Positions 9,364 through 19,647 of a stretch of DNA of 64,000 nt are shown here, piece by piece (the first letter of the stretch is position 1; each line of letters begins with the position of its first letter). The DNA is from Gammaproteobacteria bacterium (lineage in GTDB: Bacteria; Pseudomonadota; Gammaproteobacteria; SZUA-229): assembly GCA_016744065.1 (NCBI GenBank), contig JADGFA010000002.1, positions 1 through 64,000 on the forward strand. Direction: 5' to 3'. The notes under the pieces are model-generated. The model was given only the letters and a program-made list of their open reading frames with translations, made no database searches and was not told the origin of the DNA. Both the position numbers and the translations under genes were made by a program.

Positions 9364-11697
9364 TTAAATAGTAAACTGACAGACAAGCAATCTAAGATCA
9401 TTTGCTAATTGCGCAAGCCCTTCACTTGCGGAGGTTGTTTGTTGGGCTCCCGTAGATGTTTTTTGTGCCATATCATTAATGCTAACAATATTTCGGTTTA
9501 TTTCTTCAGTAACAGCATTTTGTTCTTCTGCAGCACTGGCAATTTGAGTACTCATTTCATTAATGCGAGAAACAGCATCGGCAATAACTTTTAATGAACT
9601 ACCGGCCTGATGAGCCTGATCGACAACCGCATGGGCTTTTTCACGACTGGTGTCCATTGTTTCCACGGCTTGTTGCGAGCCTGATTGTAATTTTTCAATC
9701 ATCTGGTTAATTTCTTTAGTAGATTCCTGAGTACGACCAGCAAGTGTGCGAACCTCATCTGCTACAACAGCAAAACCACGGCCCTGTTCTCCTGCGCGTG
9801 CAGCTTCAATTGCCGCGTTAAGGGCTAAAAGATTTGTTTGTTCAGCAATACTTTTAATAACATCCATTACGGTATTTATATTTTCACTGTCTTTTTCAAG
9901 TTGATGAATAACGTTTGCCGCATTTTCAATATGATTTGAAAGTTCTTGAATAGCTTGAACAGTTTGGTTAACTACCCGGCTACCTGCACCGGTTTCATCA
10001 TTCGCTTCGTTTGCTGCCTGAGCGGTATTTGCAATATTTGAGCTAACTTCCTGTACTGTTGCACTCATTTCATTTATAGCTGTTGCAACTTGTTCGGTCT
10101 GGCTTTGTTGTTCAAAAATATTATGACTAGTTTGAATGGTTATAGCTGTCGTTTTTTCAGATGCAGCAGTAATTTGTAAAGATGCATCGGATACCTGTTC
10201 GATACTGGTATGAAATTTTTGCATCATAAGATTGAGCGAGTTGGCTGCATCGCCAATTTCATCATTTGATTTAATATTAATTCGCCTGGTTAGGTCCGAG
10301 CTTTGCTCAATATAATTTAGTGTTTCACTTAGTTTAATAATTGGCTTAGTAATAGTACTTGAGAATATAACACCAACACTAACGCCAATAATGATAAGAA
10401 TGATGGTTGTAGTTGCTGATAAAGTCAGTATGTTATTTGCAAGTAAATATGCTGCTTCAAAGGCTTCGGCTTCGTTGATTTCACTTATGATAACCCAGTT
10501 AAGGCCTTTAATTTGAACAGGTGCATAGGCTGATAATACAGTCGTATTTAGATAACTTGAATATATTTCAAAGCCGTCTTTTCCTGACAGGGCTTTTTCT
10601 ACGCCTGGTGTAGTAACAGGCTGTAGGCCGATACTCGTATTTTTGCTTGAAATGGAACCCAGTCTATTTTTTGATATGCCTGTATTTGATAGTGCTTCAA
10701 TATAAGCTATTTTATTTTCTAGTAGAAATCGGCTCATTGAGCGAGCTGTTTTATCTTTTCCAACAAGATAGGTTTCACCGGATTTTCCTAAACCACTTTT
10801 AGCCCATGCCTTATTATGAGTCATAATATTATTGATATTGTCAATTGGCATCTGAAATATCAGTACACCAATTTTTTTATCATTTTCAAAAATAGGCGAT
10901 GCAATAAAAGCGGCAGGATCACGGTAAGAAGGAGGGTAAGAGGCAAAATCAGATATGGCAACAAAATCGTTGGAGGTCGCCTGATTGGCTTTTCGAAAAA
11001 CTTCACCAATGCCTGTGTTGGCATAGGGACCATTTTTTAGGGACGTTGTATAGTCGAGTTCTTTGAATACAGAATAGATAATATCGCCAGTATTGGGCTC
11101 AACAAGAAATATATCGTAATATCCAAATTTTTGCAGGAAGTCATGAAAAGTAGGGTGATATTTTTTGTGGTAATAATTATAGGTAGAGTCATTGCCTAAA
11201 TTATTCAGTTTGTCTTTTTCGCCAAGTGGATTAGGGTTGGTTTTTATTAAATTATATTGCAGAGCAATTGAGTCATCGTCCAGTTGTGCAAGCCAGGTTA
11301 ATACATCAGGTTGTTGATTGTTATTACGTTTTTTGTATTCAGTTGAAAATTCGTTTGTGTAATATGTTGATAATTTTTTTTTAAGTTCAAATGGTTTTGC
11401 TTGAGTCTCATCTTTATAACTATGGAAACCCTTATTTAAAGTTTTCATTGCTTCGATGGTCATTTGGCTATTTGATAAGGTGAGAGCCTGCTTTCGGATT
11501 ATATTGAAATAGTCTTCAATACGTCCTTTAGTGATATCTCGAATGCCAATTAGACGTTCTTTAGCGGCGGCTTCTAAAGCCATTTTACTGTTTTCTGATG
11601 TAGTTGAACCAATAATAATACTAGCTATGATGACGGGTAAGGCCGCTAATACTCCTGCGCCTATGATAACTTTTTGTTTAAGCTTCATTAGGGACAT
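9364..11697 (-). CDS. Methyl-accepting chemotaxis protein with dCache-like sensor
   Basis: A 777-residue chemoreceptor. Order of parts: a transmembrane helix (about 9-31), a large periplasmic sensor region (about 35-415) of double-Cache type, with the typical membrane-distal GDIIYSV and membrane-proximal [10 protein letters not shown] segments, a second transmembrane helix (about 422-447), a HAMP domain (about 448-500) and the methyl-accepting cytoplasmic domain. The hairpin tip motif [20 protein letters not shown] is present, so it can contact CheA/CheW. It ends in LLVCQFTI without a CheR-tethering pentapeptide. The ligand is unknown. No other chemotaxis gene lies nearby, so it is an orphan receptor locus, divergent from mnmG. 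Confidence 0.93.
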   Translation of the reverse strand: MSLMKLKQKVIIGAGVLAALPVIIASIIIGSTTSENSKMALEAAAKERLIGIRDITKGRIEDYFNIIRKQALTLSNSQMTIEAMKTLNKGFHSYKDETQAKPFELKKKLSTYYTNEFSTEYKKRNNNQQPDVLTWLAQLDDDSIALQYNLIKTNPNPLGEKDKLNNLGNDSTYNYYHKKYHPTFHDFLQKFGYYDIFLVEPNTGDIIYSVFKELDYTTSLKNGPYANTGIGEVFRKANQATSNDFVAISDFASYPPSYRDPAAFIASPIFENDKKIGVLIFQMPIDNINNIMTHNKAWAKSGLGKSGETYLVGKDKTARSMSRFLLENKIAYIEALSNTGISKNRLGSISSKNTSIGLQPVTTPGVEKALSGKDGFEIYSSYLNTTVLSAYAPVQIKGLNWVIISEINEAEAFEAAYLLANNILTLSATTTIILIIIGVSVGVIFSSTITKPIIKLSETLNYIEQSSDLTRRINIKSNDEIGDAANSLNLMMQKFHTSIEQVSDASLQITAASEKTTAITIQTSHNIFEQQSQTEQVATAINEMSATVQEVSSNIANTAQAANEANDETGAGSRVVNQTVQAIQELSNHIENAANVIHQLEKDSENINTVMDVIKSIAEQTNLLALNAAIEAARAGEQGRGFAVVADEVRTLAGRTQESTKEINQMIEKLQSGSQQAVETMDTSREKAHAVVDQAHQAGSSLKVIADAVSRINEMSTQIASAAEEQNAVTEEINRNIVSINDMAQKTSTGAQQTTSASEGLAQLANDLRLLVCQFTI

Positions 11698-11944
11698 CCA
11701 TTATATTTTATGTACATATTGGAATGTAGAATACATTAATATATATGCAAGCTGTTTAAGCGTTTTATTGTTTTAGCCTGCTGGTGGTATATTTCTGTTG
11801 CTAAAGTGATGACCAGGGTTTGTATTATTTTATTAAAAAGCTGGGGATGAATTTTATAGCTTCAGGCCATAGATAATTTATACAGGTGTCCTTAGGCTAA
11901 ATTTGCTAAAATTGCCGAATTAATGAGCAATAAGCTGCAAACTG

Positions 11945-13828
11945 ATGTTTTATAACGAAACTTACGATGTAATTGTAATTGGCGGGGGACACGCGGGTAC
12001 TGAGGCGGCACTCGCAGCGGCACGGATGGGCTCAAAAACATTGTTGCTTACCCATAATATTGAAACTCTGGGGATGATGAGTTGTAACCCGGCTATTGGG
12101 GGAATTGGTAAAGGCCATTTAGTAAAAGAAATTGACGCCATGGGTGGCATCATGGCAAAAGCGGCTGATAAAGGCGGCATACAATTTCGCACCCTAAACA
12201 GTAGTAAAGGACCTGCTGTAAGGGCTACCCGTGCTCAGGCTGATCGCCAACTCTATCGTCAGGCTATTCGAATTGCACTTGAAACACAGCCAAATCTATT
12301 TGTTTTTCAACAGTCTGTAGAAGATCTTATTATTGAAAATGATCAGGTAGTGGGTGTGGTTACACAAATGGGCCTGAAGTTTAAATGCAAAACAGCCATA
12401 TTAACGGTAGGTACGTTTCTTGATGGGCTGATTCATATTGGCCAAAGTAACCATTCCGGTGGTCGTGCGGGTGATCCGCCATCCATTGCACTGTCAAAAC
12501 GTCTGCGTGATTTACCTTTTAGAGTGAGTCGCTTAAAAACAGGTACGCCGCCGCGTATCGATACTCGTTCTATTGATTATTCCAGTTTACAGGAGCAGCC
12601 CGGCGATACTCCGACGCCTGTGTTTTCAATGATGGGTTCGATTGAGGATCACCCTCGACAGATTTCCTGTTATATAACGCATACTAATGTGAACACCCAT
12701 GACATTATTCGAGGTGGTCTTGATCGCTCCCCCATGTATTCAGGTGTAATAGAAGGTGTTGGCCCAAGGTACTGCCCTTCGATTGAAGATAAAATTGTGC
12801 GCTTTGCGGATAAAGATTCGCATCAGATATTTATTGAGCCTGAAGGCCTAAACAGTTTTGAGGTTTATCCAAACGGTATTTCAACCAGCCTGCCTTTCGA
12901 TGTGCAGATGGATTTTGTGCGCTCTATGAAGGGTTTTGAAAATGCATTTATTACCCGGCCCGGATATGCCATTGAATATGATTTTTTTGATCCCCGCGAT
13001 TTAAAATCCAGTCTGGAAACCCGTTTTATAAATGGTCTGTATTTTGCTGGTCAGATTAATGGAACCACCGGTTATGAAGAGGCAGCGGCCCAGGGCATGC
13101 TAGCCGCAATAAATGCCAGTTTGCAGGTGCAGGAAAAAGAAGTCTGGTCACCAGGAAGGGATCAGGCCTATATGGGTGTATTGGTTGATGACTTAATTAC
13201 TAATGGCACTCAGGAGCCTTATCGTATGTTCACTTCACGTGCGGAATACCGGTTATTATTACGTGAAGATAATGCAGATTTACGTCTGTCAGAAACAGCA
13301 TATGATATGGGGTTATTAAGTGATTGTCAGTGGCAGTTATTTACAGAAAAACGTGAAGCGATTGAGCGTGAACAACAGCGCTTAAAAGATATGTGGATTC
13401 AACCGTCATCAAATGCGGCAAAATCCCTGGAAGCTGTTTTAGCAAAACCTTTAAGTAAAGAGTCACGTGCACTGGATTTACTTAAACGGCCTGAAATGGA
13501 CTATGAAAAACTCACACAGATTGCAGAAATTGGGCCGGCAGTTAGTGACAGAAGGGTCGCTGAGCAGGTTCAAATTCAGACTAAATATGAAGGCTATTTA
13601 AATCGTCAGAAAGAAGAGGTTGAAAAGGCTCGACGTTACGAAGATAAAAATATCCCTGAAAAAATAGAATATGACCAGGTGAAAGGTTTGTCGAATGAAG
13701 TACGTCAGAAACTTATTGATTATCGACCTGCAACTGTGGGCCAGGCAAGTAGAATTTCAGGTGTAACACCTGCGGCAATTTCATTGCTGTTGGTGCATAT
13801 TAAGAAAGTGGGTGGCAATAGAGAGTGA
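11945..13828 (+). CDS. mnmG: tRNA uridine-5-carboxymethylaminomethyl(34) synthesis enzyme MnmG
   Basis: MnmG is the FAD- and NADH-dependent partner of MnmE in wobble-uridine modification. The 627-residue protein has the N-terminal dinucleotide-binding motif [17 protein letters not shown] at about 9-25, the conserved [18 protein letters not shown] block, and a C-terminal helical region that binds MnmE and tRNA. Length and ends are normal. In most relatives rsmG follows directly; here four other genes come between (13939-16929). The upstream gap of about 250 bases to the chemoreceptor should hold its promoter. Confidence 0.97.
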   Translation: MFYNETYDVIVIGGGHAGTEAALAAARMGSKTLLLTHNIETLGMMSCNPAIGGIGKGHLVKEIDAMGGIMAKAADKGGIQFRTLNSSKGPAVRATRAQADRQLYRQAIRIALETQPNLFVFQQSVEDLIIENDQVVGVVTQMGLKFKCKTAILTVGTFLDGLIHIGQSNHSGGRAGDPPSIALSKRLRDLPFRVSRLKTGTPPRIDTRSIDYSSLQEQPGDTPTPVFSMMGSIEDHPRQISCYITHTNVNTHDIIRGGLDRSPMYSGVIEGVGPRYCPSIEDKIVRFADKDSHQIFIEPEGLNSFEVYPNGISTSLPFDVQMDFVRSMKGFENAFITRPGYAIEYDFFDPRDLKSSLETRFINGLYFAGQINGTTGYEEAAAQGMLAAINASLQVQEKEVWSPGRDQAYMGVLVDDLITNGTQEPYRMFTSRAEYRLLLREDNADLRLSETAYDMGLLSDCQWQLFTEKREAIEREQQRLKDMWIQPSSNAAKSLEAVLAKPLSKESRALDLLKRPEMDYEKLTQIAEIGPAVSDRRVAEQVQIQTKYEGYLNRQKEEVEKARRYEDKNIPEKIEYDQVKGLSNEVRQKLIDYRPATVGQASRISGVTPAAISLLLVHIKKVGGNRE

Positions 13829-13880
13829 TTTTTACTCCTGTTTAGTATAATTATGGTTTTTTTGTTACCTACTGACGATT

Positions 13881-13929
13881 TTTTGTATAGGCAGGCCAGT
13901 ATAATTTTGTACAGGCAAATTAATATAAT
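13881..13929 (+). repeat. Tandem 24-base repeat with TATAAT in each copy
   Basis: Two head-to-tail copies with period 24 begin with TTTTGTA at 13881 and 13905 and contain TATAAT at 13900-13905 and 13924-13929. They share TTTTGTA-AGGCA-A-TATAAT and differ in the middle. The repeat lies just before the DUF6795-like gene. The TATAAT words could be -10 elements, but no good -35 sits 17 bases upstream of either. It may be a duplicated promoter or binding site. Confidence 0.55.
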
Positions 13930-13938
13930 GAGGGATGC

Positions 13939-14403
13939 ATGAGAATTACAGTTATTATCACTCTTGCGCTATTTTTCTTTTCGGAGGTACAATCAATGTC
14001 AGTTTTTGGTGTGGGGAAAACCTGTGTTTTTTCAGCAGTGAAAGTACATGTAACTAAAAATGGCCAGCCATTAAAAAATATACAGGTGATTCGGCGTTGG
14101 GAGTGGAATAAACTAAAAGAAGAAACAACCGCAACAGATCAGAATGGTGTATTTGAGTTTCCGGCAATTTTTGAAAGCTCTGTTTCTCGATTATTACCTA
14201 TGGAGCTCGTTATTGCTCAGGGGCTGTATATTATTGAGAATGGTGAAGAAAAGAAAATCTGGTCTAATTCAAAACGTGAGCCAGAAGAAAATGCAGAGTT
14301 TGGTGGTAAACCTTTTGAATTGAATTGTGAAATAACCAATGAGATGAAAATCTATAGAGATTTTGGTTCAATAATGCGGACTTTATGTACATGGGAGGAC
14401 TGA
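13939..14403 (+). CDS. DUF6795-like exported protein, putative partner of the adjacent lipase
   Basis: A 154-residue protein with an N-terminal signal peptide (MRITVIITLALFFFSEVQS). The mature part begins with a beta-rich segment (CVFSAVKVHVTKNGQPLKNI) like the carboxypeptidase-regulatory/Ig-like fold, and the tail GGKPFELNCEITNEM ... CTW resembles DUF6795 proteins as I remember them. Cysteines near 29, 128 and 150 could form a disulfide. It overlaps nothing and ends one base before the lipase gene, so the two are tightly coupled. I infer a periplasmic binding or immunity role; the family has no proven function known to me. An internal ATG at 13996 would give a cytoplasmic form. Confidence 0.7.
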   Translation: MRITVIITLALFFFSEVQSMSVFGVGKTCVFSAVKVHVTKNGQPLKNIQVIRRWEWNKLKEETTATDQNGVFEFPAIFESSVSRLLPMELVIAQGLYIIENGEEKKIWSNSKREPEENAEFGGKPFELNCEITNEMKIYRDFGSIMRTLCTWED

Positions 14404-14404
14404 T

Positions 14405-15550
14405 ATGTCTAGTACACTTACACCTATATATGCAGCTAATTTAGCGGCAGATGTCTATAACGTAAAATCAGCTATGACCAGGGAAGACTTTGTAGAAGCT
14501 TACAAAGCAGATATGGAAATAGGTGATGCGAACTTTTCTTCCGGGGTAACCGGTGGCTATATCATTAAAAAACCGCATGTAATGGCCGTATTTTCTGCCG
14601 GAAAAGGAAAATATAAGGGTCAGGCTTTTATTGCAATTAAAGGCACTGCAAGCTTATATGATGCGCTTACTGATTTGAATGCCGGGGTGCATTCAAGCCA
14701 CACGGGTTTTTCAGTTCATCAGGGTTTTTATTATGCTTTTGATTCTATACTGTTTGAATTACGTAAGTTTCTTAATGGCCTAAAAGGCATCAGTGTTGTA
14801 CATTGCGTAGGGCATAGTCTGGGTGGCGCTATTGCAACACTTGCGGCTGACTGGATCAAAGCTAACGGTGCTGTTTCAACAGTAAAACTTTACACTTTCG
14901 GAAGCCCGAGAGTGGGGCTTGAGGGTTTTGCAGCTAAATGTACGTCCAGGTTAATAGCCACTAATATCTACCGTGCTTATCATCGAACTGATCCAGTACC
15001 AATGGTGCCTACATGGCCTTTTTATCATGTATCAAATACAGATAATGGTTATTTAATAGATTCACCTGTTTCGGGTATTCCCTGGGAATACCATTTGATG
15101 AAGCATTATATTAAATCGACAAAGTCTCTTGGAAGCTGGAAAAATATGGCAAGTAATCGTCCGGCAAATATGATGGATTCTGCCGTAGAAAGCTGGTTGA
15201 AGTCGGATAGTATTATGACGTATGCCACCAGTACGCTAGAGATATTAAATGCTGCATTTATTTACGTTATTAAAAAAGTTATTAATCTGGCAGGTATTGC
15301 TCTGGTTGCTGGTGCAGCGGGTGGGCTAACTTTAATGGACCACATGGCCATGTTTATGGCTAAGGCTGCAAAAGTTTCTAAGGATTTGAGTATCTGGGTT
15401 TTTTATCTGGTTAGAAAAATGGCTGCACTAATTGGTATTAAAATTAAAGAAGGTGTCGATTTAACGGTTGTTTTTATTCGTAAAATATTTATGGGTATGC
15501 ACAGAAAAATATCTGAAATGATCTGGCGAATTGGGCAGGAAATTTCTTAA
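14405..15550 (+). CDS. Class 3 lipase-family protein with C-terminal hydrophobic tail
   Basis: A 381-residue alpha/beta hydrolase of the class 3 lipase family. The nucleophile elbow GHSLGGA sits at 136-142 with Ser138; Asp196 in HRTDPVP is the likely acid, and His230 or His234 the base. There is no N-terminal signal peptide. After the lipase domain (about 1-240) comes a tail of about 120 residues with hydrophobic helices (about 276-315 and 330-352), ending in a basic amphipathic segment. This form recalls lipase effectors delivered by contact-dependent systems, and the tail may insert in membranes; both are inference. It lies one base after the DUF6795-like gene and 12 bases before a membrane protein gene. 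Confidence 0.85.
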   Translation: MSSTLTPIYAANLAADVYNVKSAMTREDFVEAYKADMEIGDANFSSGVTGGYIIKKPHVMAVFSAGKGKYKGQAFIAIKGTASLYDALTDLNAGVHSSHTGFSVHQGFYYAFDSILFELRKFLNGLKGISVVHCVGHSLGGAIATLAADWIKANGAVSTVKLYTFGSPRVGLEGFAAKCTSRLIATNIYRAYHRTDPVPMVPTWPFYHVSNTDNGYLIDSPVSGIPWEYHLMKHYIKSTKSLGSWKNMASNRPANMMDSAVESWLKSDSIMTYATSTLEILNAAFIYVIKKVINLAGIALVAGAAGGLTLMDHMAMFMAKAAKVSKDLSIWVFYLVRKMAALIGIKIKEGVDLTVVFIRKIFMGMHRKISEMIWRIGQEIS

Positions 15551-15562
15551 ATTTATTAACTA

Positions 15563-16084
15563 ATGGACGTTTCTATCCGTGCACTTGTGGATCTGAGTAT
15601 GCTGCTGTCTCTGTATGCTTTTATTCCTGGTGTATCAGGGCTAGTAATGGTTGGGGTTGATCAGGCAATAACGAAAGGTAAATTTAGCCTGAGGGAAGGA
15701 GGTTTTGTAACAAAGGCAGGTATGGCCTGTACTTTAGTGGCAATATTGGGTCTGGTTATCGCATTTACGGGGTTTATTTTTGCGGGCCTCTGGTGGTTAT
15801 GGAATGTTTTTTCTGAAGATATGAGTCCGGGACGTTTGGCCGTATATTCCTTAATGATAGGGCCTGCACCTTTGGTCTTTCCATTATTGGCAAAAATAAT
15901 TTGTAAGCTTACAGGGGGTAGCGTTGATTCCAGTCAGGTGAATGCCTGTGATTTTTTGGGTTTGAATTTTAATCGTTTTGTGCACACTTTATTCATGTCT
16001 TATATGCTGGTTATATTTACTGGGGGTATAGCTATTTTTGGTTTACTAGGCAGTGGCATGTGGGCGTTGGCTAGATTGTTTTAA
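15563..16084 (+). CDS. Multi-pass membrane protein of the lipase locus
   Basis: I do not recognise this 173-residue protein. It has about four hydrophobic segments: around 10-33, 52-78 (AGMACTLVAILGLVIAFTGFIFAGLWWLW), 88-112 and 137-168. The start ATG is 12 bases after the lipase stop, so it belongs to the same transcript. A membrane location next to a lipase with a hydrophobic tail suggests an accessory or protective role, but nothing in the sequence proves this. A weak hairpin follows the stop. Confidence 0.7.
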   Translation: MDVSIRALVDLSMLLSLYAFIPGVSGLVMVGVDQAITKGKFSLREGGFVTKAGMACTLVAILGLVIAFTGFIFAGLWWLWNVFSEDMSPGRLAVYSLMIGPAPLVFPLLAKIICKLTGGSVDSSQVNACDFLGLNFNRFVHTLFMSYMLVIFTGGIAIFGLLGSGMWALARLF

Positions 16085-16108
16085 TCGGATTTTGAAAAAA
16101 TCAGATTA
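16082..16108 (+). terminator. Imperfect hairpin after the lipase locus
   Basis: TAATCGGATTTT (16082-16093) pairs with AAAATCAGATTA (16097-16108) with one mismatch, leaving a three-base loop. It starts at the stop codon of the membrane protein gene. There is no strong T-run after it, so terminator activity is only likely. Confidence 0.45.
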
Positions 16109-16473
16109 ATAATTAATTTGAAATTAAGAGTCATTACTTCTTCTGTTGTTTTAATTTTTTATTACCTGTTTCTAATATAAATTACGCAGCGTCGGGATAC
16201 TATAATAAAAAAAATGTAGTGTTGTGTCGGTGAGATTTTTTACTGGCAGAAAATTTAATTAAGCAAACAGAAGCTTACTATTTACAGTTTTATTTATTAT
16301 TTTAAAAGCTTAGAAATCAGGCCTGTAAATGTACCTGGCTAAGCTGTTAATTAATGGTACTCCAAAATCGAGTCTGTGGAATAAAAATAATTAGATGTGG
16401 ATGGCATACCTGATTTTTATCAGGTTATTTGAAATAAACAAGTTTAAAAAACTTACTATTGAAGGGAAAAAAG
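16109..16473. other. Intergenic region before the DUF302 gene
   Basis: About 365 AT-rich bases without a supported gene. A ribosome site GAAGGGA (16461-16467) for the next gene is at its right end. I saw no repeat and no clear promoter hexamers. Confidence 0.4.
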
Positions 16474-16929
16474 ATGATAAAAGCTATTCAAACTTTAGTG
16501 GTGTTGTTCATATTGATACCTTCTTTTGCTCAGGCATCAGGAGAACATACAGTAAAACAAAGTCGTTACAGTGTGGGTGAGACGCTGGATCGTTTAGAGC
16601 GCGTATTAAAAGAGAAAGGTGTGACGATCTTTAGCCGCATTTACCACTCTGCAGGGGCTAAAAAGGTGAATATTCCGATGCGGCCAACACAGTTGCTTAT
16701 ATTTGGTAATCCTAAGGTTGGTTCGCCTTTAATAAATGAAAATCCGCTGGTAGCGCTTGATTTGCCTATGAAAGTGCTCGTATGGCAGGATGAAAAGGGA
16801 AAAACCTGGTTGGCTTATCTTAACCCGAGCAAGCTTCAGCAGCGGCATAAGCTTCAGAACAATGAGTTTATTAATAAGATGACGAAGGCTCTAAATGCTC
16901 TGACAAACCGAGCTTTAGGCCATAAATGA
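16474..16929 (+). CDS. Exported DUF302 family protein
   Basis: A 151-residue protein with a signal peptide (MIKAIQTLVVLFILIPSFAQA) and a DUF302 domain: after the leader, the pattern YSVGETLDRLERVLKEKGVTIFSRI, then LLIFGNPKVGSPL and KVLVWQDEKGKTWLAYLNP. The family is widespread and of unknown function, with a fold that suggests small-molecule or metal binding. I place the start at ATG 16474, six bases after GAAGGGA, rather than at a TTG five codons upstream. It lies 9 bases before rsmG and may be co-transcribed with it. Confidence 0.88.
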   Translation: MIKAIQTLVVLFILIPSFAQASGEHTVKQSRYSVGETLDRLERVLKEKGVTIFSRIYHSAGAKKVNIPMRPTQLLIFGNPKVGSPLINENPLVALDLPMKVLVWQDEKGKTWLAYLNPSKLQQRHKLQNNEFINKMTKALNALTNRALGHK

Positions 16930-16938
16930 GTGTTATAA

Positions 16939-17556
16939 ATGCAGATTGAAGAACGTCTTGAAAAAGGCTTGCAGCAATTAGGCCTGGTGTTATCTGCGGA
17001 TACACAACAAAAGCTGATTAATTACTTACAGCTTATGCTTAAGTGGAATAAAGCCTATAACCTTACAGCGATTAGAGAGCTGGATTCGATGGTTATTCGC
17101 CATGTTTTAGATAGTTTAAGTATACTGCCGTACATAAAAAGTGCCCCTGTTCTTGATGTGGGGACAGGAGCAGGCCTTCCGGGTATTCCTCTGGCTCTAT
17201 GCATGCCCGATTATCAGTTTGTTTTACTGGATAGTAATGGTAAGAAAACGCGTTTTCTTACCCAGTGTAAAATTGACTTAAAGCTTGAAAACATTGACAT
17301 TATTCATAGTCGTGTGGAAGATTATAAGCCGGGTTATGGCTTTGAAATAATCACCTGTCGGGCCTTTGCTGCATTAAATACTATACTGGATCGGACTCAA
17401 CATCTGTTAACATCAACAACCCGGGTCATGGCAATGAAGGGTAAAGATGAGTTGCCCGTGTTGACCGACGGGTTTGAGCAGCTAGCGCAACATCAGTTAC
17501 AGGTGCCCTGGCTGGATGAGGATCGGCAGTTAATAGAGATACGCCGGCTAAATTAG
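16939..17556 (+). CDS. rsmG: 16S rRNA (guanine(527)-N(7))-methyltransferase RsmG
   Basis: RsmG methylates N7 of G527 in 16S rRNA with S-adenosylmethionine. The 205-residue protein shows the cofactor motif DVGTGAGLPG at 73-82 and the early YNLTAIRE motif at 40-47, both typical. Its length matches the family. It is followed 23 bases later by parA, the usual gammaproteobacterial order, but is separated from mnmG by the lipase block. Confidence 0.96.
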   Translation: MQIEERLEKGLQQLGLVLSADTQQKLINYLQLMLKWNKAYNLTAIRELDSMVIRHVLDSLSILPYIKSAPVLDVGTGAGLPGIPLALCMPDYQFVLLDSNGKKTRFLTQCKIDLKLENIDIIHSRVEDYKPGYGFEIITCRAFAALNTILDRTQHLLTSTTRVMAMKGKDELPVLTDGFEQLAQHQLQVPWLDEDRQLIEIRRLN

Positions 17557-17579
17557 TGTGTTAATAAAGAACTAAATTC

Positions 17580-18368
17580 ATGGCAAAAATCATAGCAGTA
17601 ACTAATCAGAAGGGCGGTGTTGGTAAAACCACAACATCGGTGAATCTGGCAGCATCTCTGGCATTAACCAAAAAACAGGTTTTGTTGGTGGATCTTGATC
17701 CTCAGGGTAATGCAACCATGGGTAGTGGTGTCGATAAGCATGAACTGGAAATCAGTATTCTGGATGTGCTGCTGGCAGAAGAAGATATAAAAGACTGTAT
17801 CCATAAAGTAGAAGAAATTGGCTTTGATGTGTTGCCCTCAAACAGTGATTTAACGGCAGCAGAAGTCGAGTTAATGAGTGTAGATGGTCGGGAACTGCGC
17901 CTGCGTAATGCATTACAGCAGATCGAAGCGGATTATGATTTTATAATAATCGACTGTCCCCCTTCTTTAAATATGCTGACTTTAAATGCCCTGGTTTCAG
18001 CGCAGGGTGTATTAATTCCCATGCAGTGTGAATATTATGCATTAGAAGGTTTATCATCTTTGATGGAAACCATTGAGCAGGTGAAGAGCAGTGTTAATCC
18101 GAATCTGGAGATAGAGGGCTTGTTACGGACAATGTACGATCCACGCAATAAACTTGCGACAGATGTATCAGCACAGCTTATTGAGCATTTTGGTGATCGT
18201 GTGTATAGAACCGTAGTACCGCGTAATGTACGTCTGGCTGAAGCGCCATCTCATGGTTTACCCGTATTGAATTATGATAAAACGTCACGCGGCGCACTAG
18301 CGTATTTTTCCCTGGCGGGTGAAGTGATTCGTAAACAGGTTAAAACGGTACAGCCAGCAGTAGCTTAA
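17580..18368 (+). CDS. parA: Chromosome partitioning ATPase ParA (Soj)
   Basis: A 262-residue Walker-type ATPase that positions the origin region together with ParB. The deviant Walker A motif KGGVGKTT is at 11-18, and the second region LVDLDPQGNAT follows at about 37-47; IIDCPPS is at about 122-128. There is no N-terminal helix-turn-helix, so this is the chromosomal (Soj) type. It lies between rsmG and parB. Confidence 0.96.
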   Translation: MAKIIAVTNQKGGVGKTTTSVNLAASLALTKKQVLLVDLDPQGNATMGSGVDKHELEISILDVLLAEEDIKDCIHKVEEIGFDVLPSNSDLTAAEVELMSVDGRELRLRNALQQIEADYDFIIIDCPPSLNMLTLNALVSAQGVLIPMQCEYYALEGLSSLMETIEQVKSSVNPNLEIEGLLRTMYDPRNKLATDVSAQLIEHFGDRVYRTVVPRNVRLAEAPSHGLPVLNYDKTSRGALAYFSLAGEVIRKQVKTVQPAVA

Positions 18369-18474
18369 AATAAACAGATTCGTTGTAGAAATATAAAGTG
18401 TACTGAGATGCATCAGTTTAAAAATGACTTTAGTCTTTTTATGATAAAAATTTAAATAAACTTCAGAGTAAGTA

Positions 18475-19383
18475 ATGGTAAAGAAAAAAAGAGGCCTGGG
18501 GCGGGGTTTAAACGCACTATTAGGTAGCGCAGCAGAAGTAAATCAACTCACTGACCCTAAGCCCGCGTCTACAGTGTCTCCAGTGGAGCCCGTAGGAGCA
18601 GGTGGTAATGACTTGCAGCATATTGCCGTTGAGTTAATTCAGCGCGGGACCTATCAGCCCCGTGTGCATTTTGAGCCAGAAGCATTACAGGAGCTAGCGG
18701 ACTCTATTAAAGCTCAGGGTGTTATTCAGCCCATTGTTGTGCGGCCTCTTTCGGCAGGTAAATTTGAGTTAATTGCAGGTGAAAGACGGTGGCGCGCCTG
18801 TCAGTTGGCAGGTTTGCATGAAGTTCCAGCGGTTGTAAAAGAGCTAAATGACCAATCGGCTGCAGCCATATCGCTTATTGAAAATATTCAGCGTGAAAAT
18901 TTAAATCCCCTGGAAGAGTCACGAGCCCTGCAGCGTCTAATTGATGAATTTGATATGACCCACCAGCAGGTTGCAGAGGTTGTTAGTCGTTCCAGAGCAA
19001 CAGTAACCAATTTATTACGACTTAAAGACCTTAATGAAGATGTAAAGCTGCTTGTCGATGAGCGTAAAATCGATATGGGGCATGCTCGTGCATTGTTAGC
19101 GCTTACCGGGTCTGAGCAAAGCATGTTGGCGAACAGGGCTTTTGATAAGGGCTGGTCGGTGCGTGAAACTGAGAAGCAGGTGAAACATCAGTTGAGCCCA
19201 GCTCCGAAAGTGACAGAGTCATCATCGAGTGTGGACCCGGATATTAAGCGATTACAGGAGCAGGTAAGTGAGCGTTTAGGCGCGCCGGTTGACTTACTGC
19301 ATAAGAGTAATGGTAAGGGCAAACTGGTAATTAATTATTCCAGTCTGGATGAGTTAGATGGAATATTAGCTAAAATACAATAA
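18475..19383 (+). CDS. parB: Chromosome partitioning protein ParB
   Basis: A 302-residue CTP-dependent DNA clamp that binds parS sites near the origin. It has the N-terminal ParA-activating segment (KKKRGLGRGLNALLG), the ParB CTPase domain with GERRWRA at 102-108, the helix-turn-helix region (about 150-200, with MTHQQVAEVVSRSRATVTN), and a C-terminal dimerisation domain. A gap of 106 bases separates it from parA. I looked for the 16-base parS palindrome near here and saw none. Confidence 0.96.
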   Translation: MVKKKRGLGRGLNALLGSAAEVNQLTDPKPASTVSPVEPVGAGGNDLQHIAVELIQRGTYQPRVHFEPEALQELADSIKAQGVIQPIVVRPLSAGKFELIAGERRWRACQLAGLHEVPAVVKELNDQSAAAISLIENIQRENLNPLEESRALQRLIDEFDMTHQQVAEVVSRSRATVTNLLRLKDLNEDVKLLVDERKIDMGHARALLALTGSEQSMLANRAFDKGWSVRETEKQVKHQLSPAPKVTESSSSVDPDIKRLQEQVSERLGAPVDLLHKSNGKGKLVINYSSLDELDGILAKIQ

Positions 19384-19647
19384 GGTTTGTGTGTTGTTCT
19401 GGTTTGTGGTTGAGGAATGGCTTCTGCATTAAATTTTTAATAAAAGTATGTGCTGTATTCTATATAACAGTTTTCTTATAGACTCTAAAATATTTGTTTA
19501 ATATCAAGTGCCTGTAGTGATAAATATGCTTTATTATGAAAATTTAAAATAATCATATTGCCCTGAAAATGGCTAAAACCCCGTCATAGCGCATTTTTTG
19601 CTACATTAGTAACTACTAAATAAACTGAACTTATTCGTACATTAAGG

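Noticed and set aside
16395..16580. 61-residue frame before the DUF302 gene
   Set aside because: Overlaps the DUF302 signal peptide in another frame and has no homologous look.
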